A stretch of DNA of 64,000 bases from the NCBI RefSeq assembly GCF_052324685.1, contig NW_027506895.1, forward strand, positions 1,375,575-1,439,574. Reading direction: 5' to 3'. Shown piece by piece: positions 52,872 through 64,000 of this stretch. How positions within the stretch are numbered: position 1 is the stretch's first letter; the number at the start of each line of letters is the position of its first letter. Source of the DNA: Brachyhypopomus gauderio. Its lineage: Eukaryota > Chordata > Actinopteri > Gymnotiformes > Hypopomidae. Made by a program: the position numbers and the translations under genes. Under the pieces are notes generated by a model. That model worked only from the letters and a program-made list of their open reading frames with translations. It did not search any database and was not told the origin of the DNA.

Positions 52872-53932
52872 ACGCACACGCACACACACGCACACGCACA
52901 CACACACACACACAGAACAGCAGGACAAATGAGACAAAGCTCAGCAGGTCCACACCGGAGATGTAGTATAACACTCTGATCTGAACTAGACTATAAGAAT
53001 CTGACAGCCCTGAATTTTCACTATTTTGACAATCCACATGCAGTCAATTCAGACTTAAAGTGTAGTTTAAACAAAGTTAGAAGTGTTGGCAAATACATAG
53101 TAATATTAATCTTGGGACAAACGGCTTCCACAATATACACATTAGCCATAAAGACGACACACACACACACACACAACAGAGGTATGCATCATGGACTCAC
53201 AAACAACTAATGCAATATTCTACTCTATCTATCCATCTCTGTTTCCCTAGCAACCGAGTGTGGAGCTCTGAACACAGTGGCCCGACATAGAAAGACTCTC
53301 CTCAACCTCACACAGTCGTGTGTGTGCGTGTGTGTGTGTGTGTGTGTGTGCACGCATGTATGTCGATTTGATGTATTAATAATTTTGCCATCTATTATCT
53401 ATGTAATATAATTGATAAGCAGTAATGACGTGAACATCAGATCAGTTTGATGGCTGGTGAGATTCAGGTCCGTGTATTAGATCCAGTGCTCTAGTCTGCC
53501 CTCTGCTGGTCTCTTTTATTTTCGCCATGCATCCAAAACAGATGGAAACCAGTTTTGTGACATGTAGAATCTGTGCACGTGAGATGTAAAAGGTTATAAG
53601 ATATTATGAGGCCTCAGACATGCTGAACTGTGCCTTACCTGTATGGGGTAAGAATGCCATGCCCGCTATTGGCTGACCGGAAGTCGTCCTGGGCTGCGAT
53701 TGGTCCTGCTGTGCTGGGGGTGGGCTGAAGAGCTGGCTGTGTGTGCAGGGTGTGTGTGTGAGTGTGTGTGTGTGGGGAGGGGTCGCGGGGCTTTGCTGAG
53801 TTTGGCCTCGTGGTCCTGGGCTGGTAGTGGGGGAGTGTGTGTGTGCAGGCACGGCGTGGAGAAGGACGCGGGGAAGAAGACGTCTCGCTGGTCTTTGCTT
53901 AACCTGGGTGTGATGGGGGCATCAGTGGAATT
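52125..53932 (-). CDS. 3' exons of an unidentified conserved gene with acidic C-terminus
   Basis: Four exons on the minus strand: 53932-53640, 52815-52683, 52587-52397, 52269-52125. Landmarks in order are STDAPITPRLSKDQRDVFF, a histidine/proline-rich CA-repeat stretch, SQPRTTSGQPIAGMAFLP, DDREPFAPEGLVYRQQEPHL, SRIRSRIPPNMPKLLIPLHG, SISEETKQRLKNVILASQ, and the end DSESDEEDDYMDI. Splice sites are GT/AG and phases join if one base is dropped in each of the first, second and fourth exons, all in G/C-rich runs. The coherent exon phasing and non-repetitive composition argue for a real gene. I could not name the family. The acidic, serine-rich end suggests a nuclear or regulatory protein, but this is a guess. 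The 5' part lies above 54 kb and was not resolved. Its 3' end faces the tbx16 promoter. Confidence 0.65.
52216..52224 (-). other. Single-base frame break in the last exon of the unidentified gene
   Basis: On the gene strand the frame runs VKKDTLTQP, then needs one G removed from CCGGGCG to continue ALEVQETSSQESS to the stop at 52125. The exon is 145 bp, where 144 fits. Confidence 0.75.
52816..52914. repeat. (CA)n/(CG CA) microsatellite at an acceptor
   Basis: CA repeat with CGCACA interruptions, immediately upstream (gene sense) of the exon at 52815-52683, so the acceptor of that exon follows a (TG)n tract rather than a pyrimidine tract. Confidence 0.93.
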
Positions 53933-53999
53933 CTGGGAAAGAAGAAGAGGAAAGAGGAAGAAGGCATCAACGTGAGGTCGTCTGAGCCCTCCTACAACT

Positions 54000-54468
54000 G
54001 ACCAGTCATAAACAACAATATGCAGCACAGGGGTCAGTGAGAGAGACCAACACACAGCACAGGGGTCAGTGAGAGAGACCAGCACACAGCCACAGGGGTC
54101 AGTGAGAGAGACCAGCACACAGCACAGGGGTCAGTGAGAGAGACCAGCACACAGCACAGGGGTCAGTGAGAGAGACCAGCACACAGCACAGGTGTCAGTG
54201 AGAGAGACCAACACACAGCACAGGGGTCAGTGAGAGAGACCAGCACACAGCACAGGGGTCAGTGAGAGAGACCAACACACAGCACAGGGGTCATTGAGAG
54301 ATACCAACACACAGCACAGGGGTCAGTGAGAGAGACCAACACACAGCACAGGGGTCAGTGAGAGAGACCAACACACAGCACAGGGGTCAGTGAGAGAGAC
54401 CAACACACAGCACAGGGGTCAGTGAGAGAGACCAACACACAGCACAGGGGTCATTGAGAGAGACCCTT
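54000..54468. repeat. 32-bp minisatellite
   Basis: About 14 copies of CAGGGGTCAGTGAGAGAGAC followed by CAACACACAGCA. It lies upstream of the 53932 exon of the unidentified gene, on its 5' side. Confidence 0.95.
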
Positions 54469-54549
54469 ACTTCCTCATGAGTTAGTTAGGACATCTTATT
54501 ATCCAAACTCAAAAGCAGCTTTTCCAGGGAAGACCACCGCCTTCCACCT

Positions 54550-54700
54550 TAACAAGGAGTGGACCACCCCCCCCCCCATACAGAACCAGGAGTGGAGACC
54601 CCCCCCCCATACAGAATCAGGAGTGGACCTCCCCCCATACAGAACCAGGAGTGGACCTCCCCCCATACAGAACCAGGGGTGGACCTCTCCCACACAGAAT
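54550..54700. repeat. Short C-rich minisatellite
   Basis: Five imperfect copies of AGGAGTGGACCTCCCCCCAT plus ACAGAACC, about 28-30 bases each. Confidence 0.85.
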
Positions 54701-54844
54701 CAGGCTATTAGCTTTGAACTGCCGTATCCAGACCAAGCCAACAACTATGAAATCATCACCGACTATGCTACAGGAAAACATGCAAACCAGTCTGACGTTA
54801 ACGTTCCACTCCACACGACCAATCAGCTGTCGGCGTGAGGCCTA

Positions 54845-54890
54845 CCTGTACGAGTCTCCCCTCTTACGCCTCAACACCTGGGCACGAGTG
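54845..54890 (-). other. Possible small upstream exon of the unidentified gene
   Basis: On the minus strand CCCAG precedes about 32 open bases reading VLRRKRGDSYR, ending at a good donor (ACAG, then GTAGGCC). The phase does not join directly to the exon at 53932 without another indel or a missing exon, so this is weak. Confidence 0.25.
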
Positions 54891-54999
54891 TGTGTCCTCA
54901 CGACCGACAGACGCAGAGAACGCACGAAAGCCCGAACACACGAGCAGCAATCACACTCCTGAGGTCCTAGGAGGGAGAGTGTGTGTGTGTGAAAGAGAG

Positions 55000-55865
55000 A
55001 GAGAGAGAGAGAAGAGTGCATGTGTGTATGCACGCGCGTGTGTGTGTGTGTGTGTGTGTCTTAGTTTAGAGGACCACTCAGAGCAACACAAACAAATCCC
55101 ACAACAACAGGATCGGCCGTTGCCAAGGCAACCTGGCCGAACGCAGCCAATAGCTGATCAAAACGACCACGCACTACCCCCCACTCTCCCCCCCCCCACA
55201 CTCGGCCGAGTTTCGCTCTCTGGTCAGACAGAACGGCCGCATGAGGTTCTGAGCGGGTTTTCTCTATTTCAGGACAGCACAGGAGCGAGCCGAGCCGTGC
55301 TGGAGCAGCGTGGTAGACGCCGACACCACGGTCCCCGCAACACACACTCCCCACTCTGACCAGTACACTCTACTGGAAACCAGTAGCTCACATCCCAACT
55401 CTCCAATCCCACAGATTTACATACCGTCATATGAGACGAGACTTTAGGAACTGGGGCATGGGTGTAATCATCACACACATGTCAAGGGTTACACAACTAC
55501 TGTCGTCTTCTCGTGTTCTACCACTAGGGGGCTTGGGAGTTACATGATAGGATAAGAGTGCCTGGTTTTATAGAGACAGCAGTTTATAATAGAAACAACA
55601 AACCAAGACTAAACACCACCAAAAGGATGGCAGGGGACCATGAACACTAGTTCAGTTCTTCATAGTTTAGTTAAAGATACAGAGTTGGACACTTGGACAA
55701 ATGTTAATACACGAGTTCACAAATAGCTCAGGGGCAGACCAGTTACTACGGAGACACTAAAGGTAGAAAATGCTGAAAGACACAAGGACCAGCAGCATTG
55801 TGTCAGTGTGAATATTCCATTAGCACATTAGCCATGCCATAGAAACACTGAGAGACAGGGAGAGA

Positions 55866-55907
<42 letters not shown>

Positions 55908-57011
55908 CAGGACTTCTCAGGTAAAGAAGTTAGTCAAGAGGTAAATACTAACTTTGGTTGTAACCTTGAACCTTTATCCATGATTTGCCAAACTCTTAAT
56001 TCACGCCCCCCCACTGTGGTCTACCTCTCCTGAACACAAATACTGACTCAACCACGAACGTGTCTAGCCCAAACGCACACAAAGCCTCCTCCACCGGACC
56101 GCCTCCTCCACCGGACCGCCAGCCAATCAGGAAAGGGCAGCGGTCCCGAGGGAAGCGGAGTCATTGAGGGAGGCGGGGTCATGGGAGGAGGCGGGGTCAC
56201 TCGCAAGCATCGCCCCGTTCGTGTCCAGCACGATGCAGAGAGCTAAAAACTAGACCCCCAGCGAGGAGGAGGAGAGGAAGGACCCGGAGAGAGACACACT
56301 CTCCCCAGCAATTATGGAAATGAGGATTTAAAAAGGTTTGGAGGGGCCCGGCCGGCACACGTGAAATGATGCGATGATTATGTTTACGGGAGAGGAAGAG
56401 ACACAAGGTTTAATTATATAGCCCCGATGCAAAAAGCTCACAGCAAAGCTGGGGTCAATTCAATTTCTTCTTCATGGTGGTATTGGCTAGAGGAAATAAA
56501 AGTATGAATGTGCTTATTGAATGTGGAGAACTTAAGGCTCTTTTTAACTTGGCTTCAAAGACAGGGGGGGTGGGGGGTGTGGTAGGTGTCAAAACACACA
56601 TGAGAAGGTTTACCGAGTGATGTAAATACAGCACAAGACCCACAACAACCCAAAGAGGGTTTTCACCACTGCACAGTTGCACACAAACCATGTCAGTGGT
56701 GATTCATCACGTCAAATAGAAATAATTCCGCAGCAGCGACGTTCATGCTGTACGTGAATCAGCCAATTTCACCAACTTGTAAAATCAGTTGTTGTGCATC
56801 ACAGCGTCTGTCTAAGGGACAACAGAGCTTTAATGTCAGTATGGGCGCGATACCGGTGCCGGAACTGAGCAGTGTCAAACAGGGTCAAATAAGGAATGAA
56901 CAGTGACTTGATGCAAAGTATATCAAAGCATATATAAAAAATAAACACTGCAGTGAATGTCAAAACGTGTAATAAATAAACAAAGGGTGGATTCTGCAGG
57001 TGATGAAGCTG

Positions 57012-57013
<2 letters not shown>
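55000..57013. other. No gene recognised
   Basis: GT, GA and C-run tracts, and a duplicated CCTCCTCCACCGGACCG near 56090. Some of this may be intron of the unidentified minus-strand gene. Confidence 0.45.
55862..55906. repeat. (GA)n microsatellite
   Basis: About 20 GA units. Confidence 0.96.

Positions 57014-57077
<64 letters not shown>
57014..57077. repeat. (CA)n microsatellite
   Basis: About 31 CA units. Confidence 0.97.
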
Positions 57078-57078
<1 letters not shown>

Positions 57079-57222
57079 CATTCCCTGCAGGATGTGGAAC
57101 GTTACAATTTTTGCTGCTGAATCCGAACTGCCATGTAGTTCACAGGCAATGCCAGTGATTCACATCATTAATTAAAAAGTGCATAAGTGAACACCGTGAG
57201 GGTTTCCATCAAAAGTCAGCAG

Positions 57223-57225
<3 letters not shown>

Positions 57226-57317
<92 letters not shown>
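57226..57317. repeat. (GT)n microsatellite with GGT interruptions
   Basis: Three GT blocks separated by GGTGT. Confidence 0.96.
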
Positions 57318-57320
<3 letters not shown>

Positions 57321-57785
57321 AATGTGGACACTAAAGAGTTCTTCAAAATTCTACCATGGCAAAACGCTACAGCACGCAGACACAGTCTGACTGTTTTGTG
57401 GTTTGACCCGTGTGGCTGTGAGCAGCCAAACCACAGCCAGCCCAGAGGAAGATGAGGGTGGTTCTGATCAACAGCATTCTCGTGAGATAAGACAAACACT
57501 CCACCTATACACGCCACCTATACACTCCACCTATACAAAAGCGTTCTTTCGCTGTCACACTGGCCGCAGCATGTTGTGATACACTTAAAGGTAAATTGAA
57601 ATCTAATGTTCAGGGATTTATCCTTTTATTATTTTTTATATTGCTTTTATTGTGATTGGTACTAAACACTAAAAGACAGCAGGTAAGAAACCGATGTAAT
57701 CAGCAAGCAAGAAGAGTGATTTGTGGGGTGAGAAGATTGATCTGTGGGGTGAGAAGAGTGAACTGTTTTCTTTCTTCGTGTTCTT

Positions 57786-58281
57786 AAGGCCCATTCACAC
57801 CCTACGGTAATTACGGATACGGACCCTTTCGTCCGGTTCCGGAGGTCGTTTCATCCGTCAGTGGGTCCGTTGCCAGAGCGCTTACGAATCCGTAGTAACG
57901 GAGCAATATAAACCGGAAATCAGGGGGCAGTAGAGAGTCAGAAGCATCGGACGTACACCAATTCGGGAAAATCAATGAAGAAGAGTACTGGACTTTAAAA
58001 AATGACGCTCGAGTTAGAAGAAGAAACTTTGCGAGTTGGTTAGAGGCTACATTCTGCTACGGTGCCAGGTCATCGCGATAAACAGCGATGCAAAAACAGC
58101 TGGGAGGAGATTGCTGGTGCGTCGGTGCCGGAAATTTGACTATACTGCCCTCTAGAGGATGTATAAAAAAAATCATAACAACGTTGGAAACGGAAAGAGG
58201 TATAGTGGCCCCCTACGGAGGCTACGTTTGGTACGGATGGACGAAATTCGTCCGTGTCCGGAGGTATAAAGCAGGCTTAAG
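57786..58281. mobile_element. Probable non-autonomous DNA transposon
   Basis: The left end (GGCCCATTCACACCCTACGG) and the complement of the right end (AGCCTGCTTTATACCTCCGG) are imperfect inverted repeats, each beside CTTAA. The arms share CGGACGAA/TTCGTCCG-type blocks. The interior has scattered short open stretches but no intact gene. A PIF/Harbinger or piggyBac-related MITE is possible. Confidence 0.5.
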
Positions 58282-58316
58282 TCCTTTGTGGTTGTGCAAG
58301 GCAGCAGTACGAAGGA

Positions 58317-58347
<31 letters not shown>

Positions 58348-58500
58348 GGGGGGGGGAACTGGAGCTGACACAGGCGGTGGGTGAGCTAGCGAGATATCTC
58401 CTGGAGCTGCCCTTAGATACCGCATGTTAACGAAGCAGTAATCAAAAGAGAAAGAGAGAGAGAGAGGGAGGGGAAGGGGGAGAAGATGGAGAGAGCATGC

Positions 58501-59000
58501 NNNNNNNNNNNNNNNNNNNNNNNNNNNNNNNNNNNNNNNNNNNNNNNNNNNNNNNNNNNNNNNNNNNNNNNNNNNNNNNNNNNNNNNNNNNNNNNNNNNN
58601 NNNNNNNNNNNNNNNNNNNNNNNNNNNNNNNNNNNNNNNNNNNNNNNNNNNNNNNNNNNNNNNNNNNNNNNNNNNNNNNNNNNNNNNNNNNNNNNNNNNN
58701 NNNNNNNNNNNNNNNNNNNNNNNNNNNNNNNNNNNNNNNNNNNNNNNNNNNNNNNNNNNNNNNNNNNNNNNNNNNNNNNNNNNNNNNNNNNNNNNNNNNN
58801 NNNNNNNNNNNNNNNNNNNNNNNNNNNNNNNNNNNNNNNNNNNNNNNNNNNNNNNNNNNNNNNNNNNNNNNNNNNNNNNNNNNNNNNNNNNNNNNNNNNN
58901 NNNNNNNNNNNNNNNNNNNNNNNNNNNNNNNNNNNNNNNNNNNNNNNNNNNNNNNNNNNNNNNNNNNNNNNNNNNNNNNNNNNNNNNNNNNNNNNNNNNN
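58501..59000. other. Assembly gap (500 N)
   Basis: Exactly 500 undetermined bases, a conventional placeholder, so the true length is unknown. A GA/G-rich tract lies just before it. Reading frames that cross it mean nothing. Confidence 0.99.
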
Positions 59001-59185
59001 TTGGCAATATTTATACCTACATCTCCTCCACAAGATGTGTTGTTAAAAAGCACAGAGAAAGCACAGTATAAAAACATTTTATTTTATAAAACAAAAATAA
59101 TGTTTCAGAAGTGATGCATCCTTATCACACTTTGTCACACACACACACACACACAAGTCTCCTAAGGAGACACCTGCTGGTGTCC

Positions 59186-59895
59186 CCTCCAGCCCTCCAC
59201 CCCAACAGTAGACCAGCCCTCCACCCCAACAGTAGACCAGCCCTCCACCCCAACAGTAGACCAGTCCTCCACCCCAACAGTAGACCAGTCCTCCACCCCA
59301 ACAGTAGACCAGCCCTCCACCCAACAGTAGACCAGCCCTCCACCCCAACAGTAGACCAGACCTCCACCCCAACAGTAGACCAGCCCTCCACCCCAACAGT
59401 AGACCAGCCCTCCACCCCAACAGTAGACCAGACCTCCACCCCAACAGTAGACCAGCCCTCCACCCCAACAGTAGACCAGTCCTCCACCCCAACAGTAGAC
59501 CAGTCCTCCACCCCAACAGTAGACCAGCCCTCCACCCCAACAGTAGACCAGCCCTCCACCCCAACAGTAGACCAGACCTCCACCCCAACAGTAGACCAGA
59601 CCTCCACCCCAACAGTAGACCAGACCTCCACCCCAACAGTAGACCAGCCTTCCACCCCAACAGTAGACCAGCCCTCCACCCCAACAGTAGACCAGTCCTC
59701 CACCCCAACAGTAGACCAGCCCTCCACCCCAACAGTAGACCAGCCCTCCACCCCAACAGTAGACCAGACCTCCACCCCAACAGTAGACCAGTCCTCCACC
59801 CCAACAGTAGACCAGCCCTCCACCCCAACAGTAGACCAGTCCTCCACCCCAACAGTAGACCAGCCCTCCACCCCAACGCCAGAACAGTCCTCCAC
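59186..59895. repeat. 24-bp minisatellite
   Basis: About 29 copies of CCCTCCACCCCAACAGTAGACCAG with C/T and C/A variants; one copy near 59320 lacks a C. The plus strand reads PSTPTVDQ repeatedly and the minus strand is also open in more than one frame. No start context, splice site or conserved flank supports a gene. Confidence 0.95.
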
Positions 59896-59969
59896 CCCAA
59901 CAAGGGCAGCCGCCCACCCAGGTCACGAGTTTAATCACACAGCTTCACCGATACCATGAGAGAGTATTA

Positions 59970-60235
59970 TTATTGCGTGAGAGAGGGAGACACGTGCACG
60001 TGCGTGAGAGAGGGAGACACGTGCACGTGCGTGAGAGAGGGAGACACGTGCGTGAGAGAGGGAGACACATGCGTGAGAGGGAGACACGTGCGCATGCGTG
60101 AAAGAGGGAGACACGTGCGCGTGTGTGAGAGAGGGAGACACGTGCGCGTGCGTGAGAGAGGGAGACACGTGCGCGTGCGTGAGAGAGGGAGACACGTGCG
60201 CGTGCGTGAGAGAGGGAGACACGTGTGCGTGCGTG
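59970..60235. repeat. 24-bp minisatellite (GTGAGAGAGGGAGACACGTG)
   Basis: About eleven copies, some shortened by the loss of CGTGCA. The flanks are unrelated to the minisatellite just before it. Confidence 0.93.
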
Positions 60236-60345
60236 TGCACCCAGAGAGTGCTGGCAGAGCCTAAAGCGAACTAGAACAGCCTGACCCATATTGTTCACAT
60301 AGCACACGTAGGGATGCACACACACTGATTTGTGTCAGTGTGTGA

Positions 60346-60385
<40 letters not shown>

Positions 60386-60534
60386 CAATAGAGAGACTGA
60401 CAGCTTAATCAGTAGCACAAACTCAGCCACCCCCTCCAAGCACACGTCCCACTCCTTCGTGCGAAGGCTGAACAAACAAAAACGGAGCTTTAAACCAACA
60501 CCAGTCAGCAGCCTCAGTCACTAACATGGGCGCG

Positions 60535-60602
60535 TGTGGAGTGGCCCGACACGGGTGTGTGTGGAGTGGCCCGACACGGGTGCGTGTGGAGTGGCCCGCC
60601 CC
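60535..60602. repeat. Three copies of a ~26-bp unit
   Basis: GTGTGGAGTGGCCCGACACG repeated three times with small changes. Confidence 0.85.
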
Positions 60603-60814
60603 TCAAAGAGCTGGTACATGGAACTAATTAGTTTGCATATTCAGAGGTTGTGTTGGGAGGAATCAGTGGAGGCGGGACATGTGGGAATGGGGGCGGGGCA
60701 TGTGGGGATGGGGGCGGGGAACTGTGACAGGTGGACCTAGAGGGTGGCTGCCACCCCACCTGTGTCAGGACACCAGGACACTGATACCACAATCTGCTTG
60801 CGGCAAGCCGAGTG

Positions 60815-60817
<3 letters not shown>

Positions 60818-60858
<41 letters not shown>
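60818..60858. repeat. (CA)n microsatellite
   Basis: About 20 CA units. Confidence 0.96.
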
Positions 60859-60860
<2 letters not shown>

Positions 60861-61357
60861 TTTCATGAAGCTCAGAGGTTGCGTCCTCATTAAAGTATGG
60901 CTCATGACCCGAGTGCCAAAAAAGCTGCTTGCACACACACAGACAATAAACAAACAAATAAACAAACACACGAAGAACACACAGTAGCTCCATCTGTCAG
61001 CATCACGGGGCTACGTCTATAAATCTGGACAGTCACCAAGGAAGAGACTTCAAAGATTTGTGTGTATTTTACTGTAAACGATCAAATGATGCCACGCCTA
61101 AATAAGACGGATGTAGTCCGGAGTCAGACTCTGCCAATCACACACACACACACACACACACACTCACCAGAGCACACACTCTTTGCCTATGCTCAAAAAT
61201 CAAAGTCTCCAGTGATGAGCTGTCATGTAGGGTGTCTCTACTGCAGAGTTGTTTCTCTGTTTTCAACAGCTTGATCTTAAAACTCGGAACTGTTCACCAA
61301 ACTTTTTTTTTTTGGCAGCTGTGCACATGGAATGATGTGAGGACTGAGACATGACTG

Positions 61358-61359
<2 letters not shown>

Positions 61360-61422
<63 letters not shown>
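61360..61422. repeat. (GT)n microsatellite
   Basis: About 31 GT units. Confidence 0.97.
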
Positions 61423-61426
<4 letters not shown>

Positions 61427-61778
61427 GAGACTTACATTGAACAAATTAGTCTTGTTCCTCTCGCAGAAAAGTCCTTGTGCTGGCATGTGCTTCAGCTGTT
61501 GCCATGGGACACTGCTCCCTAGCAACACGTCCCTTGCCCATTGCAGGTTCTATAGACATAAAATGTATTCAGTTAGTTGCATGCGTGTGTGTGTGTGTGT
61601 GTGTGTGTGAACTCTTTATCTATGTTACTGCACAGTTTGCTCCACCCTTAGGCCCCACCATCTCCCTCCACCCGCACCATCTATATATTCAGGGCCCATA
61701 AGAGTCCAGCGTCTCTGTTCCTACTGTCACACCTCTGTGGTTATTCCACATCAACCAGGAGGAAAACTCACACCGCTA

Positions 61779-61902
61779 ACTCAGCCCACACACACACACA
61801 CACACACACCGCTAACTCAGCCCACACACACACACACACACATACACACACACACCGCTAACTCAGCCCACACACACACACACACTCACACCGCTAACTC
61901 AG

Positions 61903-61963
<61 letters not shown>

Positions 61964-62005
61964 GCTAACTCAGCCCACACACACACTCACACCGCTAACT
62001 TAGCC

Positions 62006-62038
<33 letters not shown>

Positions 62039-62057
62039 ACTCACACCGCTAACTCAG

Positions 62058-62088
<31 letters not shown>

Positions 62089-62137
62089 CGCTAACTCAGC
62101 CCACACACACACACACACTCACACCGCTAACTCAGCC

Positions 62138-62168
<31 letters not shown>

Positions 62169-62187
62169 ACACACACCGCTAACTCAG

Positions 62188-62236
<49 letters not shown>

Positions 62237-62271
62237 CTAACTCAGCCCACACACACACACCGCTAACTCAG

Positions 62272-62313
<42 letters not shown>

Positions 62314-62355
62314 GCTAACTCAGCCCACACACACACACTCACACCGCTAACTCAG

Positions 62356-62399
<44 letters not shown>

Positions 62400-62567
62400 G
62401 CTAACTCAGCCCACACACACACACCCACCGCTAACTCAGCCCACACACACACACACCCACCGCTAACTCAGCCCACACACACACACACCCACCGCTAACT
62501 CAGCCCACACACACACACACCCACCGCTAACTCAGCCCACACACACACACACCCACCGCTAACTCAG

Positions 62568-62608
<41 letters not shown>

Positions 62609-62618
62609 GCTAACTCAG

Positions 62619-62658
<40 letters not shown>

Positions 62659-62740
62659 GCTAACTCAGCCCACACACACACACACACACACACCCACCGC
62701 TAACTCAGCCCACACACACACACACCCACCGCTAACTCAG

Positions 62741-62778
<38 letters not shown>

Positions 62779-62788
62779 GCTAACTCAG

Positions 62789-62825
<37 letters not shown>

Positions 62826-62996
62826 ACCGCTAACTCAGCCCACACACACACACCCACCGCTAACTCAGCCCACACACACACACACCCACCGCTAACTCAG
62901 CCCACACACACACACACCCACCGCTAACTCAGCCCACACACACACACACCCACCGCTAACTCAGCCCACACACACACACACCCACCGCTAACTCAG

Positions 62997-63027
<31 letters not shown>

Positions 63028-63038
63028 CGCTAACTCAG

Positions 63039-63069
<31 letters not shown>

Positions 63070-63152
63070 CGCTAACTCAGCCCACACACACACACACACA
63101 CACACCCACCGCTAACTCAGCCCACACACACACACACCCACCGCTAACTCAG

Positions 63153-63202
<50 letters not shown>

Positions 63203-63214
63203 GCTAACTCAGCC

Positions 63215-63245
<31 letters not shown>

Positions 63246-63345
63246 CGCTAACTCAGCCCACACACACACACACACACACACACACAGCTAACTCAGCCCA
63301 CACACACACACACACACACACACACCGCTAACTCAGCCCACACAC
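61779..63345. repeat. CA-based minisatellite with CCGCTAACTCAGCC spacers
   Basis: About 1.55 kb in which (CA)n blocks of varied length alternate some 45 times with the fixed 14-base spacer CCGCTAACTCAGCC. A CCCACCG sub-variant forms runs of equal-length units near 62400-62560 and 62840-63000. Confidence 0.96.
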
Positions 63346-64000
63346 CCCTCTGTGGCCTGACAACTACCCACACACACACACATACACACACACACACACA
63401 GCAAATCTGCGGTGATGTACATCCCGTACGACTGTGGTACAAACACACAATACGCCGTTTAACCAGATAAACGTCTTCACGGCAATTTGTACAAAATCTC
63501 ATTAGCCACACTAGACTGAACAAAGTCAAGGGCTGAATTAATTTCTCCTAATGATCTGCCGGAGTGCTTCCAACACAAGAGATGAAGGAGGGGCCGGGGA
63601 CTGAGCGGACGTCGTGATTGGCCGAGAGAAGACTCGTGGGAAGAAGTCTGCCTTCTGATTGGCAGGGAGCTCTAGGTTCATCCTCCGCCAGCTCAGGGAA
63701 ACACAGGCAGAAGACACTTTTAGTGGGATGGTAATTCAAGCACTCTGTACACCTCTTTAGAACGGGCTCTTCACTGGGGCTGCCTTGTGGCTACAACGAG
63801 ACTCTGAATCCCATCTGTGGCCAATGGATGGGTATTAGCCTCCATGTAATTCCTCATTCAGGATCCGTTTCAGTGGTTAGGAGGGTGACCACACTCCACC
63901 CAGCACGACGGACACGTGTTAAAACCTGACACACTCTCACAACAGAATATTCACTGTGGGGGCCAGACTGTCAGTGATGAGGTAGATGGTCAATAACAAC
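63346..64000. other. No gene recognised
   Basis: Unique-looking sequence after the CA minisatellite, with one short CA tract near 63370-63400. Confidence 0.55.

Noticed and set aside
58222..59114. Frames of 186-261 residues around 58.5-59 kb
   Set aside because: They consist mainly of the N gap.
59111..59959. 282-residue plus-strand frame of PSTPTVDQ repeats, mucin-like
   Set aside because: The 24-base unit keeps several frames open on both strands; no conserved flanks.

Overview
The window is vertebrate nuclear DNA, almost certainly from a teleost fish. It has intron-split genes with GT/AG junctions, a T-box gene of the tbx16 (spadetail/VegT) type, a Tc1/mariner element, a tRNA-derived SINE, and very dense CA/GT microsatellites and GC-rich minisatellites. 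The SINE and the microsatellite load resemble ostariophysan fish, but I cannot name the species. It is a draft assembly: 58501-59000 is a 500-base N gap, and several exons carry one extra base in a G or C run.

Layout. About 1-26 kb is gene-poor. It holds simple repeats, three palindromic MITE-like elements (3.2, 6.4, 11.9 kb), a SINE (9.5 kb), a large inverted repeat (9.8-10.85 kb), an 18-bp minisatellite (14.7 kb), a decayed Tc1 transposon (16.7-18.2 kb) and a 32-bp satellite with higher-order structure (21.4-23.3 kb). A CpG-rich block at 26.0-26.45 kb probably marks the klhl22 promoter, followed by a truncated non-LTR retrotransposon. klhl22 lies on the + strand (coding 27519-31482, seven coding exons). 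Its stop codon is followed at once by a 1-kb G-run minisatellite.

From 32.7 to 40.9 kb there is no gene, but there is an 81-bp tandem repeat containing TTAGGG units (38.05-39.5 kb). tbx16 lies on the - strand (44208-40885, nine exons, 475 residues), convergent with klhl22. The tail of its fourth exon is present three times, separated by compound microsatellites. Further right, the last four recognisable exons of an unidentified - strand gene occupy 53932-52125. The rest, to 64 kb, is repeats, including a 1.5-kb CA-based minisatellite at 61.8-63.3 kb.

Roles. klhl22 encodes a BTB-kelch substrate adaptor for CUL3 ubiquitin ligase. tbx16 encodes a mesodermal transcription factor. The third gene encodes a protein with an acidic, serine-rich C-terminus whose family I could not identify. 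Nothing suggests that the three act in one pathway; they are simply linked. No CRISPR, operon or other prokaryotic feature is present.
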